Assembly (NCBI RefSeq): GCF_003885045.1 | Contig: NZ_RHJS01000002.1 | Span: 4,519,302 to 4,583,301, forward strand | DNA from: Schaedlerella arabinosiphila | GTDB taxonomy: Bacteria > Bacillota > Clostridia > Lachnospirales > Lachnospiraceae | Direction: 5' to 3' | Length of the DNA stretch: 64,000 bases | Shown here: positions 17,366 through 26,474 of the stretch, in pieces | Position numbering within the stretch: position 1 is the stretch's first letter | Layout of the letters: every line of letters begins with the position of its first letter | Made by a program: the position numbers and the translations under genes | Notes under the pieces: model-generated | The model's input: only the letters and a program-made list of their open reading frames with translations | What the model was told of the DNA's origin: nothing | Database searches by the model: none

Positions 17366-19491
17366 AATTTTATTCTCCTTATCAATTCCTGGCGCATCCT
17401 GACCAATTCCACATCTTCCGGCATTAATGGCAGAAGCTGGTTAAGAATCCCTGCAGCTTGTACTGTCTCTCCCGCAGACAGCAGCGCAGACAACGTTCCC
17501 TTCATCTGTCCTGCAAGCACGTAGAATTCCTCCCCCATATGCAATCCAGGATCATTGACCCGCCGTACCGCCTGCCGGAGCAATTCCCTGAGCACCCCTG
17601 TCATAGACGGAAAAATTTTGATGCATCTCCGGAATGAATGTACGGCTTCTGTAAGCTGCCCGCCCTCAACTTGTCCCAGGGCATCCAGCGAAGTCAGTGC
17701 AAAACTGCATTCGCCGGGAAGAAGCGCCCGGGATTTTTCCTCAAACATTTCATTATTATATTGTGCTTTATAAAATTTCAAGATGCATCGGCAATAATCT
17801 TCCAGTGTCCCTGTCAGCTCCTCCCACATGAAAAAACCTTTGAAAAGTCTCTGTTTCAGCACATACTTTTTCAGACAGAGGGCATGAAATGGATAGCCTT
17901 CCCGCAGTTTTTCCATATTAACCAGAATCGAACTCAAGCGCGTGTATGGTATGCTTTTCACAACCTCACACATACTCGCATCCCAAGCATACAGATCCAT
18001 TCGTGCAGCCAATTCTGATATATCCAGGCAATATCTAAGAGCCTCCCGAAGCATTACCTGCTGCAGATACGAGACGTCTGAATGTTCCATACACCAGATA
18101 CTCAGTCTTTCCCCCTGGGTTCTTCTGCCCTCCTTCAATAAGCCAAGCGCTCTTATAAAGACAAGATAGACAGGAATTGCACTATCGGAAATTATAGAAA
18201 TATCCAAAGGGTCTGACTTGCCAAAAGAGTCCGTCCTCTTTATGTGGTTTGGAAAGTCGGGCGAATCCGGATGATCCGCCAGAAAATCTAAAATGCGTGA
18301 TGCTATGGCTGCAAAGCCAGAACCGAAGTTCTCCCTCCATTTTTCAAAATCGGGATAATACCTGCATAGTAAGTTTTCCTCTTTCCATGGAAAGAGTTTC
18401 ATAAAATAAAATGCGTGTTCCAAGTCCTCCAGTTCCAGGGCGCAGGCTGTACAGTCTGCCCTTAACGCATAGAGACGTTCCGGATTTTTTACATAATTTT
18501 CGTCGAACTCGCCGTACCCCTGCTTTTCCCACAGTTCTGGTTTTCGCTCCACATCGGCCAACAGCCGTTCAAACTTGATTCCATAATGGACTGCCTTTTC
18601 GTGTTCCTTTTCTTCCTTATATAAATGAACCAATTGCTGGTATAAAATTAATCGGGTCAGTTTCGAAGGATGCTCAGTTTTAATGATTTCTTCAATCTCT
18701 GTTATTGCCTGCTGTTTTCCAGGCTTACTGCACAGCAAATGTGAGAGGTATGTCTGCAGCCATCCTTTTGAACAGGAATCACCTGACCTACTGCATATGC
18801 TAAGTCCTTCCCTGCAATATTTCTCCGCCGTTTTCCAGTCTCCTTCCAGGTCATATTCCTTTGTAAGCTGAAGATAATTCTTCACAAAGGCAGGCTGCTC
18901 CCGGACAGACTGTTTCAAAAGGGAAATATTCCGTGTAGTTTTCTGATTGCTGCTCTTTTTCGTTTCCAGCTTTACGTATCCATAATGATGAACATATGTC
19001 TGAAAAAATTTGCAGGGTTCTTTACGGGGAGCAAGTTCTTCATGGATCGGATTTTGAAATCGCGTCCCTGGAAAACGTTGTACCAGCCGAAACGCAGAAA
19101 AATCAGAATACTTTGTCCCGTCCCAATCTTGATAGTTGCGCTGTATATAATGGGCGCTGCAATAATCCCTGTATTCACCACTTAGGAAAAAGTCGCAGAT
19201 TTCTTCCACATCTTCGAACCATTCGTCATCATCCAAATAAAGGAACCATTCTCCCTGTGCTTTTTCCAGTCCGGCATTTCTTGCAGCAGAAAAGTCGCTG
19301 CACCACTGAAACGGGATGACCTGAGGGGTATATTTTTCGGCAATTTTTTTTACTTCTTCATCTGTTCCGGTAAAGACAATGATCAGTTCACATGGAATCT
19401 TTGTAAGTAGCGGTTTTAAAGAATCCAGGCAGCGTTCCAGCGATTCTCTCCGGTTTGATGCCAACAACGAGATACTCAATGTTATTTCCAT
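17362..19491 (-). CDS. Flagellin-cassette GT2 glycosyltransferase (cassette 1, first enzyme)
   Basis: 709 aa. GT2 domain at the N-terminus (SISLLASNRRESLERCLDSL, then CSDFSAARNAGLEKAQGEWFLYLDDDEWFED), followed by ~540 residues of helical repeats (LQLTKEYDLEGDWKTAEKYCREGL). AAGGAAGGA lies upstream of the ATG. It starts 174 bp after flagellin 1, with a hairpin in between, so it is probably expressed by read-through. It is homologous over its full length to the enzyme at 33612-35705, with long identical stretches. The likely role is transfer of a sugar to flagellin 1 or extension of its glycan (inference). Confidence 0.85.
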   Translation of the reverse strand: MEITLSISLLASNRRESLERCLDSLKPLLTKIPCELIIVFTGTDEEVKKIAEKYTPQVIPFQWCSDFSAARNAGLEKAQGEWFLYLDDDEWFEDVEEICDFFLSGEYRDYCSAHYIQRNYQDWDGTKYSDFSAFRLVQRFPGTRFQNPIHEELAPRKEPCKFFQTYVHHYGYVKLETKKSSNQKTTRNISLLKQSVREQPAFVKNYLQLTKEYDLEGDWKTAEKYCREGLSICSRSGDSCSKGWLQTYLSHLLCSKPGKQQAITEIEEIIKTEHPSKLTRLILYQQLVHLYKEEKEHEKAVHYGIKFERLLADVERKPELWEKQGYGEFDENYVKNPERLYALRADCTACALELEDLEHAFYFMKLFPWKEENLLCRYYPDFEKWRENFGSGFAAIASRILDFLADHPDSPDFPNHIKRTDSFGKSDPLDISIISDSAIPVYLVFIRALGLLKEGRRTQGERLSIWCMEHSDVSYLQQVMLREALRYCLDISELAARMDLYAWDASMCEVVKSIPYTRLSSILVNMEKLREGYPFHALCLKKYVLKQRLFKGFFMWEELTGTLEDYCRCILKFYKAQYNNEMFEEKSRALLPGECSFALTSLDALGQVEGGQLTEAVHSFRRCIKIFPSMTGVLRELLRQAVRRVNDPGLHMGEEFYVLAGQMKGTLSALLSAGETVQAAGILNQLLPLMPEDVELVRMRQELIRRIKL

Positions 19492-19592
19492 AAGCTTACT
19501 GTCCTTCCTTAGCCATGAACCTGTATGTGGTATTCCCAGAAAGAGAAAGGGCGTTTTCTTCCATACACAGAAGTATGAACCCTATGTGCAGA

Positions 19593-19625
19593 AGAAAGCG
19601 CCCATCCAATGGACCGGCGCTTTCT
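19593..19625 (-). terminator. Hairpin between flagellin 1 and its glycosyltransferase
   Basis: Stem AGAAAGCGCC / GGCGCTTTCT, with only a short T-rich tail (TTCTG), so it looks like a leaky terminator or attenuator. It would give strong flagellin expression and weaker expression of the enzymes. The same hairpin follows flagellin 4 at 33478-33510. Confidence 0.7.
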
Positions 19626-19665
19626 GTCGTTTTGATTTTTGAAATTCAATCCAAATGTTACTGGA

Positions 19666-20508
19666 TTACTGTAACAACTGAAGAACTCCCTGCGGAACCT
19701 GGTTAGCCTGAGCAAGCATAGCCTGGGAAGCCTGAACCAGAATGTTGTTCTTCGTGTAAGCCATCATTTCCTTAGCCATATCTACGTCACGGATACGGGA
19801 CTCAGCAGCAGAAAGGTTCTCTGTCTGAACACCCAGGTTGTTGATGGTGTGCTCCAGACGGTTCTGCAATGCACCGAAGTCGGAACGCATGGATGATACT
19901 GCGTCAATTGCAGTATTCACTAAATCAATTGCCGATTTAGCAGTATCAGCCTTTGAAATATCAATTCCGCTAATATCAGCCTTAGCCGTCCCAATTGAAG
20001 ATGAACTCATACCAACAAGCGTTACTGTAATCTGGTTATTATCAGAAGAGGTTTCACCTGCATGGATATTAATGGCTTTTGAAGCACCGCCAAGCTTAGA
20101 GAACAAAGTAGTTCCATTAAAGTTTGCAGTATTACTAATTCTGTCAATCTCATCTCTCAGAGCCTGAACCTCTTTCTGCATTTCAGAACGGTTTGCAGAG
20201 GAATAAGTTCCGTTGGCAGACTGTGTAGCCAGCTCAACCATACGATTCAGCATGGAGTGAACTTCTGTCAGAGCGCCTTCTGCTGTCTGTACAAGAGATA
20301 CACCGTCGTTTGCGTTCTTCTGAGCTGTCTCAAGACCTGTAATCTGAGCACGCATCTTTTCGGAAATAGCCAGCCCTGCTGCGTCATCGCCTGCACGGTT
20401 GATCTTGTAACCAGATGATAATTTCTCCAGGTTCTTTCCTACAGAAGAGTTGTTGTTGGACAGGTTTCTGTGTGCATTTAATGCAGTAATATTATGTTGG
20501 ATTCTCAT
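19666..20508 (-). CDS. fliC: Flagellin 1
   Basis: 280 aa. The N-terminal D0/D1 region (MRIQHNITALNAHRNLSNNN onward) and the C-terminal D1/D0 region (ending QASQAMLAQANQVPQGVLQLLQ) are classic flagellin and almost identical among the four copies here. Only a central stretch of about 75 residues (roughly 125-200) differs, and it is short, so D2/D3 domains are minimal or absent. AAGGAGG lies 7-8 nt before the ATG. Upstream is a recombination-like site but no recognisable promoter, so in the present arrangement the gene may be silent. Two glycosyltransferases follow it. Confidence 0.97.
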   Translation of the reverse strand: MRIQHNITALNAHRNLSNNNSSVGKNLEKLSSGYKINRAGDDAAGLAISEKMRAQITGLETAQKNANDGVSLVQTAEGALTEVHSMLNRMVELATQSANGTYSSANRSEMQKEVQALRDEIDRISNTANFNGTTLFSKLGGASKAINIHAGETSSDNNQITVTLVGMSSSSIGTAKADISGIDISKADTAKSAIDLVNTAIDAVSSMRSDFGALQNRLEHTINNLGVQTENLSAAESRIRDVDMAKEMMAYTKNNILVQASQAMLAQANQVPQGVLQLLQ

Positions 20509-20532
20509 AGTATTTCCTCCTTGAATAATTAC

Positions 20533-20552
20533 CGGGAAATTCCTTTTTCCCG
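20533..20552 (-). promoter_or_regulatory. Leader hairpin with AAGGAA loop, flagellin 1 (putative CsrA site)
   Basis: On the mRNA, CGGGAAA pairs with TTTCCCG around the loop AAGGAA, 10 nt upstream of the AAGGAGG ribosome site. CsrA is known to bind GGA in hairpin loops of flagellin leaders in Bacillus. CsrA control here is inference. Confidence 0.6.
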
Positions 20553-20632
20553 CCTGATTAATTTTTATTTTGGTTTTGCAAGAAGGGTCGGGAAGTGAAA
20601 TAAATATAGTCTATGGAACATGCCGGCGAACT

Positions 20633-20658
20633 GTCCAATAAAGTACACCTTACTAAAC
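20633..20658 (-). other. Putative recombinase crossover site 1 (upstream of flagellin 1)
   Basis: On the minus strand: left arm GTTTAGTAAGGT, core GT, right arm ACTTTATTGGAC (toward the flagellin). The core is 136 nt from the flagellin start. The right arm is identical to that of site 4. It is oriented like sites 2 and 3 and opposite to site 4. Confidence 0.65.
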
Positions 20659-20721
20659 GGACATTCACTGGAAGTAATAAAGTCGCAGCTACATTTCACG
20701 GTTTTTCGGAATAATAAAAAC

Positions 20722-20749
20722 AATTGCTAGCAGTCAGTAACAAGCAATT
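20722..20749. terminator. Bidirectional terminator-like hairpin upstream of flagellin 1
   Basis: AATTGCT and AGCAATT form a stem with T-rich tails on both strands (AATTGTTTTTATT on the minus strand). It lies between the plus-strand AAA gene start and site 1, so it would block transcription entering flagellin 1 from upstream. Confidence 0.55.
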
Positions 20750-20855
20750 TTTTAAGTAGTAGTTCAATCTGTTTTCTGCATTGTTTTTTTTTGAAAATAA
20801 TGCTAAAATCATCATATAATTCAGAGAATATATCAGAAAGGAGCCTGCCGCAATT

Positions 20856-22427
20856 ATGGGAATCTTTGTGAATCCGAACAACAGCGCCTTTCAGGTTGCA
20901 TTAAATTCGGAAATCTACGTAGATAAAACGCAGTTACTAAGCTATACAAATAAGGTTCTGGGGACAAAGGAAGGATTCATCTGCAACAGCCGTCCACGTC
21001 GTTTTGGGAAGTCAACCACGGCAGACATGCTTGCAGCCTATTACAGCAGAGGTTGTGATTCCGAAAAAATGTTTGAAGGACTGGAGATCAGTCGGGATTC
21101 CGATTTCTATACCCATCTCAACCGCTATGAAGTGATCCGCATTGATGTACAATGGTGCCGCACCAGTGCAAAATCTGCGGCGGCGACCGTTACTTATATA
21201 GAAGAAAATATTATCCGTGAACTGCAGGAAATCTATCAGAAGGTGCCTTTGCCGGATTCCCTGCCGGATTCCCTCGCTGCGGTCAACAAAGTAACCGGAC
21301 AAAAATTCATTATCATTATAGACGAATGGGACTGCCTGATTCGTGACGAAGCGGAAAACACCGAGCTTCTGGAAGAATACATTACCCTCCTGCGCGGACT
21401 GTTCAAAGGCTCTACGCCAACCGAATTTATCCATCTTGCGTATTTGACAGGGATTCTTCCGATCAAAAAGATAAAGACGCAGTCGGCATTGAACAATTTT
21501 GATGAATTTACGATGCTTGACGCCGGCATTCTGGCCCCATATGTCGGTTTTACAGAAAAGGAAGTGGAAGCATTATGCGAAAAATACAGCAAAGACTTCA
21601 AGGAAGTAAAACACTGGTATGACGGGTATTTTCTTCAAAAAGAACATATTTATAATCCAAAAGCTGTCGTAAGTGTCATGATGCGCGGCAATTTTAAAAG
21701 CTACTGGTCTCTGACCGGCACCTATGAGTCGATCCTTCCATTGATCAGCATGGATTTTGACGGACTTAAAACAGATATTATCAAAATGCTTTCCGGAGAC
21801 TCCGTAAAGGTAGAGGTGGATTCCTTTCAAAACGATATGGTGACATTTCAAGACAAGGATGACGTATTGACCCTGTTGATTCATCTGGGATATCTGGCTT
21901 ATGATGAGACAAAGGAAACGGCATTTATCCCGAATGAAGAGATCCGCAGCGAATTTTCAAAAGCAACCCGACGCAAAAAATGGAACGAATTGACGGAGTT
22001 GTATGTAAGGTCCAATGAACTGCTGCAGTCAACGTTAGATATGGATTCAAACGCTGTTGCGGAACTCATAGAAAGATTCCACATGGACTATACATCTGCC
22101 CTGCAGTACAATAATGAAAATTCTCTGAGCAGTGTTTTGAGCATCGCATATCTAAGCGCCATGCAGTATTATTTTAAACCAGTCCGCGAAATGCCGGCTG
22201 GCAGAGGATTTGCTGATCTTGTATTTCTGCCCAAAAAAGAATATCCGGAATTACCGGCGCTGCTGATGGAATTAAAGTGGAACAAGTCTGCAGAAGGGGC
22301 GATACGTCAGGTCAAAGAGCGTAAATATGTAAAAACGTTGGAAAACTATACAGGAGAAATCTTACTTATAGGAATCAACTATTCAAAGAAGGAAAAAAGG
22401 CATCAGTGTGTCATCGAAAAAAGATAG
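20856..22427 (+). CDS. AAA-ATPase-like protein with C-terminal PD-(D/E)XK nuclease domain
   Basis: 523 aa. It matches the AAA-ATPase_like/DUF1703 architecture: YVDKTQLLSY near the start, a Walker A-like loop SRPRRFGKSTTADML (about residues 46-60) and Walker B FIIIIDEWDCLI (about 148-160). The C-terminal nuclease-like fold (GRGFADLVFLPKKEYPELPALLMELKWNKSAEGAIRQVKERKY) has its D and E-x-K motif. The family is widespread and multi-copy in gut anaerobes; its biological role is not established. GAAAGGAG precedes the ATG by 12 nt. The gene lies between sites 1 and 2, in the larger putative invertible region. Confidence 0.88.
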   Translation: MGIFVNPNNSAFQVALNSEIYVDKTQLLSYTNKVLGTKEGFICNSRPRRFGKSTTADMLAAYYSRGCDSEKMFEGLEISRDSDFYTHLNRYEVIRIDVQWCRTSAKSAAATVTYIEENIIRELQEIYQKVPLPDSLPDSLAAVNKVTGQKFIIIIDEWDCLIRDEAENTELLEEYITLLRGLFKGSTPTEFIHLAYLTGILPIKKIKTQSALNNFDEFTMLDAGILAPYVGFTEKEVEALCEKYSKDFKEVKHWYDGYFLQKEHIYNPKAVVSVMMRGNFKSYWSLTGTYESILPLISMDFDGLKTDIIKMLSGDSVKVEVDSFQNDMVTFQDKDDVLTLLIHLGYLAYDETKETAFIPNEEIRSEFSKATRRKKWNELTELYVRSNELLQSTLDMDSNAVAELIERFHMDYTSALQYNNENSLSSVLSIAYLSAMQYYFKPVREMPAGRGFADLVFLPKKEYPELPALLMELKWNKSAEGAIRQVKERKYVKTLENYTGEILLIGINYSKKEKRHQCVIEKR

Positions 22428-22571
22428 ACTGTATTGCCGCATGAAAGGATCTGTATTTTGTTGATAAATCCATGTCGATCACAGAACTGATTCCAGCGCT
22501 TGAAAAGAAAAATCGTTTTTTCTGTAGTCCAAGGCTGCGCCGGCTATGACTTGTAAAAGGAGTTGTGAACT

Positions 22572-24149
22572 ATGGCAAAATATTTTAATACAGAAGGTCC
22601 CTGCTATCCCAAAGAGCATTATATGGTCAATCTGGATCTGCGGATTCAGGAGATTAAAAAGCTAATCGACAGCAAAAAATATTTTTCCATCAACAGGGGA
22701 AGGCAGTACGGCAAGACCACTACGCTGGACATGCTCCAGGAAAAGCTTAAGAGTCAATATTCTATATTTTACATTAGCTTCGAGGGATTTGCGGAAGAAT
22801 CTTTTCAAAATGAGGACGCATTCTGCAGGCTATTTGCAGGACTTTTATACGATACTATAATTTATGGAGAAGTGGATGGAGTTGGAGAAGCAGCAAAATC
22901 AGCATTGGGAAATCTGAGCCTGCCTGGTTCGCAGGACGCAAACTTCCGTTCGTTGTCCAATTTGATCTCAACGATATGCAGTACGGCAGAAAAACCTGTT
23001 GTTCTGATGATTGATGAGGTTGACCAGGCGGGAAGCCAACAGATTTTTTTGTCATTTTTAGGTATGCTGCGCAGCAAATATCTAAAGATGAGACAACGGC
23101 CAACCTTTCAAGCCGTCATTCTGGCCGGGGTATACGACATACGAAATCTGAAGCTGAGGATCCGTTCAGAACAGGAGCACCAAAAAAACAGCCCATGGAA
23201 TATTGCCGCAGATTTTAAGGTAAATATGGGATTTGATGCCGGGCAGATTCGGGAAATGCTGTCAGAATATGAGCAGGATCACCGCACGGGGATGGATGTC
23301 GGGGAAATGTCAGAACTGCTTTACTCGTATACATCCGGTTACCCGTTCCTGGTGTCCAGGATCTGTAAAATATTAGATGAAAAAGTTTCCGAAAAGTATT
23401 CTCCTTGGACAAAGGAAAGTTTTTTGGAGGCTATAAAAATCCTTTACGTTGAGAAGAATCCATTATTTGATTCGCTGGTCAATAAACTGACCGATTACCC
23501 TGCGCTCGGTAAAATGATGCGATCCATACTTTTTGCAGGCGACAGTATTCCTTATAATCCAGGCAATCATGTCATTGATATTGCGTCCATGTTTGGATTT
23601 ATAAGAAATTACCAGGGAAACGTTTCCGTTGCGAACAGGATCTTTGAAACATACCTCTATGACCTGTTTTTGTCAGAAAAAGAACTGAACAATCGGATTT
23701 TTAAAGAGGGGAATATTGACAAAAATCAATTTGTGCGAAACGGCATTCTGGACATGGATCTGGTAATGAGAAAATATATGGTGCATTGGAATGACCTGTA
23801 TCATGCCGCTGATGAAAAATTTATTGAGGAGAATGGCAGAAAATTTTTTCTGTTATATTTAAAGCCAATTATAAATGGAACCGGAAATTATTATATCGAA
23901 TCGCGGACCAGGGACAATAAAAGTACTGATATTATTGTAGACTACCGTGGTCAGCAATATATAATCGAAGTCAAAATCTGGCGGGGAGATGAATATAATA
24001 AAAGAGGAGAGTCTCAGCTTGCAGATTATCTGGAAACTTATCATGAAAAAAAGGGATATTTGCTCAGCTTTAACTTCAACAAAAACAAAAATGTAGGGAT
24101 GAAAGAATTTGTATGCGGCAATAAAGTGATCTTGGAGGTTGTTGTCTGA
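22572..24149 (+). CDS. AAA-like ATPase with C-terminal nuclease-like domain
   Basis: 525 aa. Walker A is NRGRQYGKTTTLDML (about residues 42-56) and Walker B is PVVLMIDEVDQAG (about 140-152). It resembles the STAND/AAA_14-like families. The C-terminus (SRTRDNKSTDIIVDYRGQQYIIEVKIWRGDEYNKRGESQLADYLETYHEKKGYLL) carries the D and E-V-K residues of a PD-(D/E)XK fold. It follows the related but distinct gene at 20856 in the same direction. No partner toxin or methylase is present. Function unknown; a nuclease-linked role is inference from the fold. Confidence 0.82.
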   Translation: MAKYFNTEGPCYPKEHYMVNLDLRIQEIKKLIDSKKYFSINRGRQYGKTTTLDMLQEKLKSQYSIFYISFEGFAEESFQNEDAFCRLFAGLLYDTIIYGEVDGVGEAAKSALGNLSLPGSQDANFRSLSNLISTICSTAEKPVVLMIDEVDQAGSQQIFLSFLGMLRSKYLKMRQRPTFQAVILAGVYDIRNLKLRIRSEQEHQKNSPWNIAADFKVNMGFDAGQIREMLSEYEQDHRTGMDVGEMSELLYSYTSGYPFLVSRICKILDEKVSEKYSPWTKESFLEAIKILYVEKNPLFDSLVNKLTDYPALGKMMRSILFAGDSIPYNPGNHVIDIASMFGFIRNYQGNVSVANRIFETYLYDLFLSEKELNNRIFKEGNIDKNQFVRNGILDMDLVMRKYMVHWNDLYHAADEKFIEENGRKFFLLYLKPIINGTGNYYIESRTRDNKSTDIIVDYRGQQYIIEVKIWRGDEYNKRGESQLADYLETYHEKKGYLLSFNFNKNKNVGMKEFVCGNKVILEVVV

Positions 24150-24183
24150 AAAGATATCAGGAAAATATGTTAAATATAAGTAA

Positions 24184-24284
24184 GGAGCTGCTGGGAAATA
24201 GGATCCATACACAATAATTTCTGCATATTTGATGATTTGCGGTATATATTGTGGATAATTCAGTTATTTCAGGGCAGCCCCTTT
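24184..24284. mobile_element. Possible MITE or IS remnant (about 100 bp)
   Basis: The ends GGAGCTGCTGGGAAATA (left) and the complement of TATTTCAGGGCAGCCCC (right) form an imperfect terminal inverted repeat that resembles the GGGGCTGTCGGGAAATA end of the IS at 44137-46208. It lies between convergent genes and could also serve as a terminator. Tentative. Confidence 0.35.
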
Positions 24285-24329
24285 GTTGCATACAAATCTA
24301 TGCAGAAAGAGCAGCCCCGACTGTACGGA

Positions 24330-26339
24330 CTATTTTGTACCGTCTCTTAAAATTTTCTGGCGCAGGCGCAGCAGCTCTAAATCATCCGGAATCAGCGGTG
24401 CTAATTGCGACGCAATAGAAAATGCCTCTGTGTACTGGCCGTTATCCAGCATTTTCTGCAGAGTTTCTTTCATTTGTTTTGCCAGTATTTGGAATTCACT
24501 GTCTGGACTATATATAGGAGTATTTACCATTTCTGCAATTTCACAGACAAGTTCATTGATTACTCCCGTCATTTCGCTATCAAGCAGAAGTGCGGAATGG
24601 AGCAGGCAGATAGCTTTCTCATATTCCATACTCTCCAGCTTCTGCAATGCCTCAGAAATGAGAAATGCAAAACGGCAGGAACACGGAAAAATTTTCAGAT
24701 TATCCTGATGGAATATTTCGTCCCGATACTGAATTTTATAATATGAAAGGATGGTTTCGGCATATTCTGACAAAGTATCTATAAATTTTTTGCCTGTGTA
24801 ATATCCACGAAGCAGGGACCTGCCAAGCAATTCTTTTTTCAAAATAAGCTTATAAAATAAATTTTCTTCATTCAGTGTATTGCTGGCCTCCCAAGCCTTT
24901 TGTGCCTCTGAATCCGAAAGATTTTTTATAGTCTCTGCCATATATTGGCGCCATGTTTCCAAATCCAGCCTGCATACGATATCTAAAATGTTTATACCAG
25001 ACGAGAGTATTTCTTTTACTGCTTTTTTACGCAAAAAGTCGGATTCAGATTCTGCGATACATTTGATGAAAAGCTGCGTTCGTTCTTTCTGATCCTCTTT
25101 CATGTGTATTGCGTTGCAAAAAACCTGATAGAGCGAGTTTGAGGGGGACTTTTTCAAAAGCTCACTAAATAGTATATGGAAGCGGGAATCCAATCGGTCA
25201 AAATCGGGATAAAGCTGTTCTATCATTCCAGCATTATCCCAAGGAAGGCGCGAGAAGAAAAAAGCAGCCTGTTTTTGATTGCCGATATCCAATGCAGCTT
25301 CTAAACATGCCATCCGTAATCTGCATAAGCGTTTCGGATCCCTGATCTTGTCCACAGACAGACTCCCATAATTTTGCTCTGTCCAAATTTGCGGGGTATT
25401 CTCTATGTGCTTCAAAAGTTCTTCGAATTTTAGCCCATACTGCAGCGTTTTCTCTGAATTCCAGGACTTGGCAGCGGATAGGACTAATACCGCATAGATA
25501 TCTGCTGCCGGCAGTTCATGGGGCAAATCTCCGTTTAAGATCGCAAGTGCTTCCAGCTCTGCTTGATGGTAACTGCCGCTCATATATGTTAGCTCTACAA
25601 GTTCTGTCTGTAGCCAGCCAAGGCGGGAGTCAGATAAATCTCCTTTACTCTTACATAGTGTCAATCCTTGCCTGCAATATTTTGCAGCTTTCCTCCAATC
25701 CTCTTCCGAAGCATATTCCTGCACAAGTTGGATATAATTTTTTATATAATCCGGCCGCAGCTCCATATCCCTTTTTAAAAGCATAAGGTTGCGTGATGTT
25801 TTACTATGGTCAGTAGTCCTCACATATCCATAGTGATGTACAAATGCATTAAAATATTTGCAAGGTTGTGACAAAGGCGTTGGTTCCTCATGGATCGGAT
25901 TCTGAAAATGGATTCCCGGTACCATCCGTATCATCCGCATAACCTGAATATCTGTGAAATAGGTACCGGACCAATTATGATAATTTCTCTGACGATAGCA
26001 TGCCATACCATATCTCTGGTATTCCCCGGATTGGAAAAATTTACATATTTCCGATGTATCTTCAAACCATTCGTCATCATCAATATATAAAAACCATTCC
26101 CCCTTTGCAGCTTTAATCCCTACATTGCGCGCCGCAGAGAAATCATTGCTCCATGTAAAAGGTATGACAGAATCTGTATAACGGCAAACCAGTTCATGTA
26201 TACGATGATCTGTCCCGGTATGGACTATGATCAGTTCGCTCGGAACCTGTATCAGCAGTGGGGTCAAAGAATCAAGGCACCGTTCCAGAGCCGATGGTTG
26301 ATCTGATGCAAGCAGCGAAATACTAAGCTGTATCTTCAT
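24330..26339 (-). CDS. Flagellin-cassette GT2 glycosyltransferase (cassette 2)
   Basis: 669 aa from the ATG at 26339 (MKIQLSISLLASDQPSALERC), with AAAGGA about 10 nt upstream; the longer frame from 26378 would run into the hairpin region. N-terminal GT2 domain with FTWSNDFSAARNVGIKAAKGEWFLYIDDDEWFED, then helical repeats (YIQLVQEYASEEDWRKAAKYCRQGL). It shares architecture with the enzymes of the other three cassettes but is clearly more divergent. It lies 135 bp after flagellin 2 and is the only enzyme of cassette 2. Predicted to act on flagellin 2 (inference). Confidence 0.84.
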   Translation of the reverse strand: MKIQLSISLLASDQPSALERCLDSLTPLLIQVPSELIIVHTGTDHRIHELVCRYTDSVIPFTWSNDFSAARNVGIKAAKGEWFLYIDDDEWFEDTSEICKFFQSGEYQRYGMACYRQRNYHNWSGTYFTDIQVMRMIRMVPGIHFQNPIHEEPTPLSQPCKYFNAFVHHYGYVRTTDHSKTSRNLMLLKRDMELRPDYIKNYIQLVQEYASEEDWRKAAKYCRQGLTLCKSKGDLSDSRLGWLQTELVELTYMSGSYHQAELEALAILNGDLPHELPAADIYAVLVLSAAKSWNSEKTLQYGLKFEELLKHIENTPQIWTEQNYGSLSVDKIRDPKRLCRLRMACLEAALDIGNQKQAAFFFSRLPWDNAGMIEQLYPDFDRLDSRFHILFSELLKKSPSNSLYQVFCNAIHMKEDQKERTQLFIKCIAESESDFLRKKAVKEILSSGINILDIVCRLDLETWRQYMAETIKNLSDSEAQKAWEASNTLNEENLFYKLILKKELLGRSLLRGYYTGKKFIDTLSEYAETILSYYKIQYRDEIFHQDNLKIFPCSCRFAFLISEALQKLESMEYEKAICLLHSALLLDSEMTGVINELVCEIAEMVNTPIYSPDSEFQILAKQMKETLQKMLDNGQYTEAFSIASQLAPLIPDDLELLRLRQKILRDGTK

Positions 26340-26382
26340 AATATAATATCCTTTCATACAAACTCCGCGAATAGGCATTTTC

Positions 26383-26423
26383 TTTTATGTATAACAGTTC
26401 CATAGAAACTGTTATACATAAAA
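26383..26423 (-). other. Perfect 17-bp hairpin upstream of the cassette 2 glycosyltransferase
   Basis: TTTTATGTATAACAGTT (26383-26399) pairs with its complement (26407-26423) around a 7-nt loop. It lies between the flagellin 2 terminator and the glycosyltransferase start. It may limit read-through or protect the mRNA end. Confidence 0.75.
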
Positions 26424-26455
26424 GAAAGCGCCCATCTCGTAGATAAGCGCTTTCT
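26423..26455 (-). terminator. Intrinsic terminator after flagellin 2
   Basis: On the minus strand AGAAAGCGC pairs with GCGCTTTCT and is followed by TTTTAT. The stem is related to the hairpins after flagellins 1 and 4, but this one has a better T-tract. Confidence 0.8.
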
Positions 26456-26474
26456 ATGATTATACCCTGCGGGA

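Noticed and set aside
20856..24149. Anti-phage defence pair
   Set aside because: ATPase and nuclease-like domains are tempting, but there is no methylase, sensor or known defence arrangement, and these families occur widely as lone genes.
24184..24284. Full insertion sequence
   Set aside because: Only about 100 bp with imperfect ends and no coding capacity; at most a MITE or remnant.
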